Below, one piece after another: positions 8,912 through 15,807 of a DNA stretch of 15,807 nt. A model generated the notes under the pieces. It searched no databases. It had not been told where the DNA came from and was given only the letters and a program-made list of their open reading frames with translations. Made by a program: the position numbers and the translations under genes. The stretch spans positions 1 to 15,807 of the forward strand of contig WHUZ01000277.1 in NCBI GenBank assembly GCA_015179045.1, written 5' to 3'. Position 1 is the stretch's first letter; each line of letters begins with the position of its first letter. Source of the stretch: Kalaharituber pfeilii (Eukaryota > Ascomycota > Pezizomycetes > Pezizales > Pezizaceae).

Positions 8912-9400
8912 AAATGATCCAACCTTCCTATAGTTGGCATAAGGTCCTGCCCTTGCCACTCGTCGGCTCCTGTTCGCTTTGGCAGACATAACTCTTTTTT
9001 CTAAAGTTTTTTGGGTTGACTTCACCCTCCAAATCCTGGCTCGTTGTGTGAGTATCCACCTTGCGAGCGCGACTGCTATTTCTCCTCTAGTCAAGTCACC
9101 CACTGCTTTCACGTACTGAAATTTTTCTGGAAATTCTTTGACGAATTCCTCGCAGTACTTTGCCCAATGTTCCTTATTTTTCCCAGGGCCCTGTATCAAT
9201 TTTGGGTGCCTTGGCTCGGTTAGCATCCAATCGTTGATTTCCTCCATCCAAGTATCCCAGGCCTCTGTCTCGGCCTGCATTCTAGTCTGCTCTTCGAAGA
9301 TTTCTTTTGATCGCATTGCTTCATCTTTTAGGGGAAAATCAAGTACCTGAAACAGATTAGTCCTTGAGCCTCGGGTTCCAAACTCACCTAGCGTGTAATC

Positions 9401-10411
9401 CTATCAGCCAATGGGTGCGGCCTGAACTGGTGTACAAGTAATCAAGATTTGACGAGATCCCTCAGCTTTTCTATTTTGAGTAATTATCTTGCGTTAATAG
9501 AAGGTTGAACAAAATAATAGCAAGTGCCCTGTATATTCTGCTGTGATACTGACGGATATACTGCGGACCCTAGAAACCCTGACAAAGTGGAGTTCTGTCC
9601 ACTTTATAAAATCGGACATAGTCTATGAGTATACTCAAGTCTTTGTTTGTCTCTGGCTTCTTTAATTCATTATTGGAACTCAAACGACAGCTATCCAACG
9701 GACGTAAACCTCCCATCCACAAAGCCGGCAACTATCCGTGAACCGTGTACACCATCACGATATAGTACATCACTTAGGAGATGTATGGAACAAAGGTAAA
9801 CTCCAAGCACAACAGGCGGAGAATTAGTCAGGACACTACTAGTATACTAAATACAGAATTACTTAGAGCACTGTTGAAAAGAATGGATTTATTATTAGAA
9901 AGACGTAAAGAGATCAGATTGCAAATTTTCTCAAAGACCTTCCAGAACCTTTCGCAATATTATCACCAAACTCAACTACAGAAATTGATTACTGATCAAA
10001 AAAGAAATAGTGCGGCGTTTGACCATTGAATGTGGAGCTAAGCTTAGGTTGGTTAATCTCAACTCTGAATTGCTGTTGTGCATTTCTGACTATAAATTTA
10101 GTGTCCTATGCAGCTGGTTATAAGACTACTGTATGTCTATCCTATCGAATGGTGAATAGGACACCAATCGGACTTTAGAATGTAGATCGGACTAATAGAG
10201 AGGATGCGAAGTCAAGGGGCCCTGGCACGACGACCAGGACCCCGGATCAACACCCTTGCGATAGAGCCAGCATGGGTCAAAAGCCAGCCAGACTGGCTGA
10301 GAAAATTGTGTTTTTTCAGTTAACGTGGTTTTAACAAATTCATAGAAAAAAATCAATTGTACGCACGTAGAAATTGGCTGAAAAAAATCAATTGTATGCA
10401 TATACAAACTC
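9401..10411. other. unassigned region upstream of the helicase pseudogene
   Basis: No recognisable gene. It contains short hairpins at 9584-9605 (8-bp arms AAAGTGGA/TCCACTTT) and 10216-10243 (10-bp arms, one mismatch), and a 20-bp direct repeat AAAAAAATCAATTGTA-type at 10346-10364 and 10381-10400, just outside the left terminal inverted repeat. An open frame at 9781-10029 is listed separately. Confidence 0.5.
9781..10029 (+). CDS. unassigned small open frame, 82 residues
   Basis: An ATG-started frame is rich in Leu, Gln, Lys and Arg, with a long stretch (about residues 25-75) that could form amphipathic helix or coiled coil (ELLRALLKRMDLLLERRKE). It ends with TGA after AAFDH. There is no premature stop, unlike neighbouring relics. 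A TATAAAA lies about 175 bp upstream. No family is recognised, and in AT-rich intergenic DNA a chance frame of this size is quite possible. Confidence 0.2.
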   Translation: MYGTKVNSKHNRRRISQDTTSILNTELLRALLKRMDLLLERRKEIRLQIFSKTFQNLSQYYHQTQLQKLITDQKRNSAAFDH

Positions 10412-10474
10412 TATCCCTTGGGCCGGCAAGACACCATCCCACTTGCATTAGTGTTTCTAGGCAGTCTAACTATA
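10412..10474 (+). repeat. left terminal inverted repeat
   Basis: 63 bp, a perfect reverse complement of 11148-11210. The match ends sharply at both outer sides (C at 10411 against C at 11211). Confidence 0.9.
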
Positions 10475-10502
10475 TACGGATATTGCTGTTTTTATGCACA
10501 CT

Positions 10503-10840
10503 TTAACTCTGCAACTTCGGCAAACATGTTAAACACATCGCTTTCTGGCAAACTTTACACATAAACCGAGTCTGAGCCTTGCACCGCATACACCGCCTCT
10601 TAAGCTTAAGATTCTTACTAATATATATGAAGCAATGCATATGAGGACTGCCAATCGCTGCTGCAACCTTGGTAGCTTGCTGCTCTTGACGGCCTTCTTT
10701 AATCAGAGCTGAGGAGAGCTCTAGCTGGAAGTCAGCATGCCTTAAACCACAAGGAAAATGGAGCCGATAAAGCAGACATCTATTGACCTTAGTAGTGTCT
10801 AATAACCACCAGAATAATGGCAACCAGTTCCGCTAAAACG
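10503..10840 (-). pseudogene. piggyBac-type transposase, C-terminal remnant
   Basis: About 106 residues remain open down to the TAA at 10503-10505. They show LPLFWWLLDTTKVNRCLLYRL, a helical segment typical of the region after the DDE catalytic core (established family feature), then FQLELSSALI, and end with a cysteine-rich finger (C-x2-C, C-x2-C, C-x2-C spacing: RCMRCK, CKVC, CLTC) as in the piggyBac C-terminal cysteine-rich domain. The catalytic aspartates and everything N-terminal are missing. Upstream in the same frame a TAG appears at once. It lies between the inverted repeats and reads towards the left one. It cannot encode a working transposase. Confidence 0.68.
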
Positions 10841-10951
10841 GTACGTTTACCAGGCATTTTTGTTGCGTGATTGAGACTGTATGCGACGGTTGTCTGACGT
10901 GGTACTGTGTGAAGTGTAGTATCTAATTTCTGTGTTAACTAACAAAATCAC

Positions 10952-11078
10952 AGCCGGTCACAGTCGCGCAACTGGTAGGGTGCGAGCCCAAGAAGCGGGG
11001 GTGTTCTGCCCACCCAGTAGGCAGCCCGAGCGTGGCCCAGGTTCTGAGTTCGAACCACGGGGTGACTGGCTACTTCTA
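10952..11078 (+). ncRNA. tRNA-like / SINE-head-like unit
   Basis: The 5' AGCCGGTCAC and 3' GTGACTGGCT pair over 10 positions as an acceptor-like stem. TCGCGCAACTGGTAGGGTGC resembles a tRNA A box and D arm. GAGTTCGAACC resembles a B box. A TCTATTTTTT Pol III-type terminator follows at about 11074. The A-to-B spacing (about 85 nt) is long for a plain tRNA and the T stem is imperfect, so this is more likely a tRNA-derived SINE or pseudo-tRNA. Two 21-bp direct repeats (GCATYGCATAGCATCATT..) follow at about 11088-11128, as in SINE tails. Confidence 0.4.
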
Positions 11079-11147
11079 TTTTTTGCATTGCATAGCATCA
11101 TTGTTGCATCGCATAGCATCATTTTTACAGTACTTGGCACTGTTAAT

Positions 11148-11210
11148 TATAGTTAGACTGCCTAGAAACACTAATGCAAGTGGGATGGTGTCTTGCCGGC
11201 CCAAGGGATA
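11148..11210 (-). repeat. right terminal inverted repeat
   Basis: 63 bp, a perfect reverse complement of 10412-10474. Just outside it, ACGAGAAC occurs twice within 30 bp (about 11214-11240). Confidence 0.9.
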
Positions 11211-12377
11211 CCACACGAGAACTCCATGCCATACGAGAACACTACTACCCATTCAGCTACAGCACTAGAGAACGCACCTGCAATCGAGAGAATGCTTGAT
11301 CCACCCCATTCTGATGAGTCCTATTAGCAAATGTTCAGATAGCATTGTGGATGTGTAGGAGTGCGAGAACAGGTATAAAGATAAGTACAATCGGTATAAA
11401 GGCACGTATGATTGATATTTGTTAAAGTAAACAAATATTTTTCACATCAAGAGAGCCAGACGGAACCCCTGCTAATCCCCTGTCCTTATTGTCCAGGCAC
11501 CCCAGTGAAATCGCATCCTGAATTCACAGAGCCAGCTCTATATTTTACCTGCTTTGCCAATTTGAGCTTGGTCAGAAGGTTTGGAGTCAAGCTGGCTTTG
11601 AATCGCATCCTCTCAAATGATTCTAATCTCGTTATTACTCCACTCTTCCCTGCTGAATTAGCTGCACTAACCCGGAATGGGAGTGGCTGAATGAACAAGA
11701 CCAACCAGCGGCTTCAAGTGCACAAACCAGCCAACCGATAATAGGAATACTCTTGATTTTCCGTCCCTCCATACCCTCTATTCACTGACCTGATTCTATG
11801 AGAGCACTAAAGTTTTATTTTACTAGTTCTCTAGTTATAGATTGGCACTTTGCTAGCTTCACATGGTAGAGCACGACTACCATCATAGGTAGGTAGCATC
11901 ATTACCCAAACTATTCTAACGTGATTTGAAATTATCCTGAGTCAACTGTACGGTGAGTTGTTAGTGCAACCAGCCTAGGCTAGTTGTAAATTTCTTTCAA
12001 TTTCAGGACGGAAACTGACAGTCTTTAAAATAGCAGCGGTTTACAGGCGACAAATCTGTTATCATAATCTACTTACTTGCCGTGGATCTGCACATTCTCT
12101 ACAGATTACGGTTTGTGCCGCTGTCGTGGTGTTACATGCAACCGGAAATAGGGTCTTCGCTTTGTCGGACACATGTTCTCAGTGCCGATCCACATGATCA
12201 TAATTTATAATGAGGATACTACTCCTATATATCCTGGCTCTAGACTACCCCTGCCCCTGCCCTGGGATGACCCATTTACTCTACACTGTTTGTGTTTGAA
12301 CACCGCAACATGAGAATCGTTTATTATTTTTACAGGTGTGGTGGTACGATAAGGGTTGAAGAGTCGGATGGGAAAGA
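11211..12377. other. unassigned region, no gene recognised
   Basis: Non-coding or unrecognised sequence. A frame at 11412-11690 (+) is open for 92 codons while 11486-11704 (-) is open for 72, and neither matches a family I know. TAGCTTCACATGGTAGAGCA at 11854-11873 resembles a tRNA D arm/A box, but no B box follows. Nothing else stands out. Confidence 0.4.
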
Positions 12378-12731
12378 AGGGAAAAGCTGCCTCCTCGTTT
12401 GGGATTTTGGTGAAAGCAAGTGTGGTCGCTGTGCGAGCTGCGAATCTCAAAAAACCTTTCGCAACAATAGTTGAGTTTGTTTATTCCTATTATAACCTGA
12501 ATCCATCGTTACTTATACGAATCCATTTGAATAGAGTCCTGCATCCAAGGAAACAACTGGAGCAAAACCCTAGGGAAAAGCTACTTCTACGTTTTGGATT
12601 TTGGTGAAAGCAAAAGCTTAGCGACAATAGTTGAGTTTGTTCATTCCTTATTACAACCTGAATCCATCGTTACTTATACGAATCCATTTGAATAGAGTCC
12701 TCCATCCAAGGAAACAATGGAGCAAAACCCT
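12378..12731 (+). repeat. direct tandem duplication, 194 + 160 bp
   Basis: Copy 1 (12378-12571) and copy 2 (12572-12731) both start AGGGAAAAGCT and end GAGCAAAACCCT. Their last 108 bp are nearly identical. Copy 1 has about 35 extra bases around 12420-12460. The repeat sits directly upstream of the Plavaka-like transposase start, so it may be a subterminal repeat of that element (inference). Confidence 0.75.
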
Positions 12732-12767
12732 GTAGATCCGATCGATCTATTTGCAGACACATTAATT

Positions 12768-13501
12768 ATGAGAATCGTCTGTCCACACTGTCATCGTTCA
12801 TTCTGCATAGTGGGCGTAGGTTGTCAATACACTTGACACGGATTCATCATAATCGCCCTGTTCATTCACCAGCTCCAGAAGAAGGTTCCCCAGATTTACA
12901 AGAAATTCCTGTCAACGAACGCACCTCAACCCTCTTCTTATGCAACAAATATGACCCGCTACGAGAATAAACTGCCATCCCTTATGATGCGTCCTACGAG
13001 GATTATCCAGCATCCGGGGTCTGCCGGCTTGCCCATTAGAGCGTCCGACCGTCCGTCCCATGTCTGCCCCAATTGGCATCCCTGGGCACTGTTCTATATG
13101 GCTAAGGATTATGAACTTGCTTATGAGTTCTAGAGAGATAGATCTACAAAGTCACAGATCGACCATATATTAGAGAAAGGCCTGGATGGGAATGTGACTA
13201 TATTTCAATCTTCAAGGGAAATCCGGGAGCTTTCAATACTAGCTAACAAGTACTATGAGTTGCTTCTTGTTCGAATGTCCTGGATTAATGAATATGAAGC
13301 CAGGTAAGCCGGTCAGATATTAGATAATATGGAGACATTTTTCACATCCATCGATTGGTACAGTTTACTACTATGATATCTTTGAATGTGTAAACTGCTC
13401 TTGAAGCACCCACTATTTACCAATCACATGCATTATACTCCTATTCAGTTATTCAATGATGAGGAAGAGCGAATCTTTGGGGATATTCATACCACAGACT
13501 G
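12768..13501 (+). pseudogene. probable Plavaka-type (CACTA-like) transposase, N-terminal part
   Basis: The start is taken at ATG 12768-12770, since it opens with a C2H2-type finger: MRIVCPHCHRSF, then after a frame change near 12800-12825, LSIHLTRIHHNRPVHSP. A proline/glutamate-rich spacer follows. After a second frame change, near 12940-13030, comes a segment with HPWALFYMAKDYELAYEF, an in-frame TAG at 13132-13134 (CAG>TAG fits), then SQIDHILEKGLDGN and FQSSREIRELS. A GTAAGC donor lies at 13305. A further exon near 13465 reads LFNDEEERIFGDIHTTD and stops at the LTR starting 13502. Finger, spacer, W-P..DYELA and ERIF.D.HT.D in this order resemble Plavaka transposases of Agaricomycetes (from memory). 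The catalytic part is absent. Confidence 0.52.
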
Positions 13502-14129
13502 TGTTACGGGGTACGTTGGGGGTAAGCCATTTACTAAATAACTAAGTGCAACGTGAAATATAATTAAATATCAGTCATAGAAAATAAAGTAGTTAAGGTA
13601 GTAAGAAAGCTTTATATTTGTTAGGGTTGAGTTCCAGGTCCTTGCCCTTCCAACTCCGGTAGATCAGGCTTCTATTTATACAAAATGTAGTTGTTAACAA
13701 ATTCAGCTTGAACGGATTCTAGGGATCAAGCCAGACCCTGAAAAAAGCCAAGTGACAGCCTTTCTTTTTGACCAACCCTTATAATAAATTCTAGAACAAC
13801 AAATACGAGAACTTGAAACCTCTAATGCAAGCCTCTATCTAAAAATACCATCATAACTCCAATCTCTATGCAAAGATCAATGATATAAGAAAATAAGAAA
13901 AGGTTATCGTACAATGAATAGTACAACAGGAGCTGCTAAAAGAGTTAATAACCAAGATTGCTAATCTTAGTAGTTACTTACTTCTTAACCGAAGAAGTTC
14001 CACTACCACAGACCTGACTAGCATCAGATTAGCTAAACTTCCGACTGGTAGGCTTTATAGTTGGTAGTACCTTTTGACGACACTTAAACAAGATAGTATT
14101 ATAGTATGAGAACGATTATGCCTGTAATA
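13502..14129 (-). repeat. 3' LTR of the right-hand chromovirus
   Basis: It starts TGTTACGGGG at 13502, cutting the Plavaka-like exon, and ends CCTGTAATA at 14129 (CCTGTAACA with one C>T). The terminus is followed by a purine tract on the minus strand. Its 628-bp length is normal for a fungal Ty3/gypsy LTR. On the minus strand TATAAA begins at 14059, and TGATGCTAGTCAGG follows 33 nt later (14013-14026), a likely transcript start region that shares GCTAGTCA with the TRIM. Confidence 0.75.
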
Positions 14130-14144
14130 GTACTCCCCTTCTTA
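14130..14144 (-). promoter_or_regulatory. polypurine tract of the chromovirus
   Basis: The minus strand reads TAAGAAGGGGAGTAC immediately before the LTR start TATTACAGG. The TRIM has TAAGAGGGGGGGTAC before TGTTACAGG. This fixes the element's orientation and 3' LTR boundary. Confidence 0.7.
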
Positions 14145-14604
14145 GAGCACACATCCCAAGTGCCTTTTAGCTATTATTCTTTAATTTCTTAAAAGAATAT
14201 AAGCCGTACAGCTTAGCGTCGGTGGATCTCTTACCTTGACTTTAGCAACTTAATTGCCGTGATTATACTCAAGATAATATTTCGTAATGTCCTGACTATA
14301 GGCTGTACTTCTACTTAGTCTTTGACGTTGAAGGTAGTTGGTAAGAGCTTTACCTATTTATCATAAGATATCCTACTATATTCGTAGTATCTTGACCCCT
14401 TGAACACTTTTCCGTTTGACACCTTGGCTTGTATTTAGGATTAGTATTAATACTATACGAACTTAAGTTCATAGGTTAGGTCCATACCATACCTTTATAA
14501 CAGATATATCTGCACTCTAGGTCGGTAACTTGACTGCATTTCTAACTTCTCTTTCTCTTTCTTTCTCATTACCCTGATTCGGCTTGTTTTTCTTTATCAG
14601 AGTA
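14145..14604 (-). other. chromovirus 3' untranslated region
   Basis: AT-rich, stop-dense sequence between the integrase/chromodomain stop and the polypurine tract. It contains a long purine-rich stretch on the minus strand at about 14542-14569. No gene seen. Confidence 0.5.
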
Positions 14605-15807
14605 TCATTCGTGGAATTCTTTAAGTGCGTCCACCGGTGATCTATCATCCATTAATAGTTCGCTTAGGCTTTCCCATGTTGCCTCCTCGGGCCTATAACC
14701 TTCCCACTGTACAAGGTACTCTAGTGTCTTCTTGGTACCGTTGTATCGTACGTCGGTGATGGAGGCTATGAAGTATTCTTCCTCGCCTTCTTGCATTAGT
14801 GGGGATGGTTGGTTGGGTAGAGGGTTGAGAGCAGATGTTTTGAATGGTTCGAGCAGTGAAATGTGAAAGACAGAGTGCATCTTCAAGTTGTATGGTAACT
14901 TAAGCTTAAAGGAACATTTGCCTATTGCTTTTTCGATAGTGAAGGGTCCGATCAACTTAGTATCGAGTTTCTTGGAAGGTCTTTTTGTTGGAATATTTTT
15001 GGCATTAAGCATGACTTTGTCTCCTTCCTTGAAGTTTGGCTGTTGAGCGTGATGTTGGTCGTACTACTTAGCTGCTCGTTCGATTGATTTGTTCAGTTCC
15101 TTGCGAATCTGTTCCCATTCTCCTGTGAGTTCTCCTGAGGGTACATTGAGGGCCTCTTCCTCATTGATAGTATCAATAAGGGGGTAAAAGCCATAGTTGG
15201 TGAAGAAAGGTGAGGTCTTGGTGGAGCTATGTTGTGTGTTATTGTATGTGAACTCTGCGAGGGGTAAGAGTTGGTTCCAATTGTTCTGGTGATAGGTGAC
15301 ATAGTTGTGGAGGTAACCTTCGAGGCTTTGATTGACTCTTTCGGTTTGTCCATCGGTTTCCGGGTATGCAGTGGTACTCATGTTTAGGTTGACTTTGAGT
15401 TTCTTCATGAGTTCCTGCCAGAAGTTCGAAGTAACTTCGGCTCTTGGTCTGATATAATAGACTTCGGTAAAGCCGTGGAGTCGACATATTTCTCGAAGGA
15501 AGGTAGTTGCTAATTATTCTGCAGATTGTTCTGCTAGAGGGATAAAGTGAGCTATCTTAGTGAACCTATCCACTACTACCCATATTTGTATGAAGCCGTC
15601 TGAAGAAGGGAGTTTGGTAATGAAGTCCATACTGATAGAGGACTATGGTTAGTATGGTATCTCATGAGGGTGAAGGAGGCCATATTTTCTTGTGTCTTCG
15701 TGCCTTGTTCCTTTGGCATCTCAAGCATGCGCCAATGTATTCCATAATATCGTTGTGAGTGTTAGGCTAATAGAAGTCCCTGTCGATAAGTTCTGTAGTT
15801 TTTTTCG
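14605..15807 (-). pseudogene. Ty3/gypsy chromovirus integrase with chromodomain
   Basis: Minus strand, entering from the right edge: zinc-binding end (RDFY.PN, then CLRCQRNKARRHKK, near 15700-15780), catalytic core with SMDFITKLP (first Asp, near 15620), IISDQEP (second Asp, near 15445) and TDGQTERVNQSLEGYL (catalytic Glu region, near 15330). Then come the GPF module with VFHISLLEPF and a chromodomain (EEYFIASITDVRYNG..., with YLVQWEGY and TWES, about 14650-14790), ending at the stop at 14605. The chromodomain, which in this family directs insertion to marked chromatin, identifies a chromovirus. Decay: several TAG/TAA from TGG, CAG or CAA (for example the TAG near 15066), a frameshift near 15690, and a pair of opposite shifts around 15430-15470 flanking the second Asp. 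It is not functional. The rest of pol, gag and the 5' LTR lie outside the window. Confidence 0.95.

Larger units (their letters stand above)
6075..9400 (-). pseudogene. SNF2-like superfamily 2 helicase/ATPase, decayed
   Basis: The frame is open from 9400 with no clear initiator; the first ATG is 9314-9316 (MRSKEIFEEQ). About 450 unassigned, partly charged N-terminal residues precede the ATPase core. Motif I reads PLGSGKTY once intron 7562-7613 is removed. Motif II is LDDCH (7221-7235). Motif III-like GTSATPF lies near 7135-7155, followed by an LLPWVYR segment typical of the SNF2 linker. The C-terminal lobe has RAIVFTPT (motif IV-like, near 6610), AHGVSLQEVN (motif V) and PPWHSFEKWHACARVRE in place of a canonical Q..GR..R motif VI. 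The end is TGA at 6075-6077. Breaks: a 36-bp tandem duplication giving TAA at 8544-8546, and frame changes near 7250-7275, 6380 and 6217-6230. Expected role: ATP-driven translocation on DNA or chromatin. I do not recognise the subfamily. Confidence 0.82.
10412..11210. mobile_element. 799-bp element with 63-bp perfect terminal inverted repeats
   Basis: The arms 10412-10474 and 11148-11210 are exact reverse complements over 63 bp, starting TATCCCTTGGGCC. The interior holds a piggyBac transposase C-terminal remnant and a tRNA-like unit. The CCC start fits piggyBac-type ends, but no TTAA target duplication is visible at either side, so superfamily assignment rests on the coding remnant. It looks like a non-autonomous deletion derivative. 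Unlike the rest of the window, the perfect arms suggest recent activity or sequence homogenisation. Confidence 0.75.

Noticed and set aside
8726..8917. Plus-strand frame over 8726-8917.
   Set aside because: It lies across a well-supported minus-strand intron and exon boundary and has low-complexity hydrophobic composition. It is a shadow.
9347..9387. A 41-nt intron (GTGAGT to TTTCAG, with a good CTAAT branch) near the helicase N-terminus.
   Set aside because: The splice signals are attractive, but reading through is open in the same frame to 9400, whereas splicing leads directly into a TAG. Without transcripts the unspliced reading is simpler.
10192..10407. Minus-strand 71-codon frame at 10192-10407.
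   Set aside because: It covers a hairpin and a direct repeat of AT-rich sequence, resembles no family, and its composition fits a chance frame.
10952..11078. A functional tRNA gene.
   Set aside because: The A-to-B box distance is too long, the T stem is imperfect and no convincing anticodon arm forms, so a tRNA-derived repeat is more likely.
14542..14569. The purine-rich tract (minus strand) as the polypurine tract of the chromovirus.
   Set aside because: It is about 400 bp from the LTR, while 14130-14144 directly abuts the LTR and matches the TRIM tract. It could at most be an accessory tract.
1..15807. The left and right Ty3/gypsy fragments as two halves of one element split by the middle region.
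   Set aside because: Both read on the minus strand. A split element would have its 5' part (gag, protease) on the right and its 3' part on the left. Instead the right edge holds integrase and a 3' LTR, and the left edge holds reverse transcriptase, so they are two copies.

Overview
This is a eukaryotic, almost certainly fungal, window that is rich in transposons and heavily decayed. The evidence is short GT..AG introns of roughly 40-80 nt with CTAAT/CTGAC-type branch sites, Ty3/gypsy chromovirus remains, piggyBac and Plavaka-like DNA transposon pieces, and a DUF6532-like gene. The last two point to Basidiomycota (Agaricomycetes), which is an inference. No intact protein-coding gene was found. 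Most premature stops read as CAA>TAA, CAG>TAG, CGA>TGA or TGG>TAG, i.e. C>T change on one strand or the other, resembling repeat-induced point mutation or methyl-C deamination.

Layout, left to right. 1-1560 (-): reverse transcriptase and RNase H of a Ty3/gypsy element, cut at its 5' side and running off the left edge. 1623-1681: a tiny poly-A insertion with a 9-bp duplication. 1832-5406 (-): a multi-exon gene with a disordered N-terminus, a DUF6532-like core and a very acidic C-terminus. It is broken by two in-frame stops and by an 880-bp TRIM-like LTR element (2039-2918, 237-bp LTRs, 5-bp target duplication AATAT). Removing the element and one duplication copy on paper restores the reading frame. 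6075-9400 (-): a large SNF2-like helicase pseudogene with several supported introns, a stop created by a 36-bp tandem duplication, and frameshifts. 10412-11210: a 0.8-kb element with 63-bp perfect terminal inverted repeats, holding the C-terminal end of a piggyBac transposase and a tRNA-like (SINE-like) unit. 12378-12731: a tandem duplication. 12768-13501 (+): the N-terminal part of a probable Plavaka-type transposase, cut off by an LTR. 13502-15807 (-): the 3' LTR, polypurine tract and integrase-chromodomain end of a second Ty3/gypsy chromovirus that runs off the right edge.

The most interesting system is the TRIM. Directly after its 5' LTR lies a 13-nt sequence exactly complementary to an LTR segment placed about 28 nt downstream of a TATA-like box, i.e. 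where the transcript should begin. That is the arrangement expected for Tf1-like self-primed reverse transcription. The TRIM shares its LTR termini, polypurine tract and part of this predicted transcript start with the chromovirus at the right end of the window. That element family is therefore the likely source of its enzymes.
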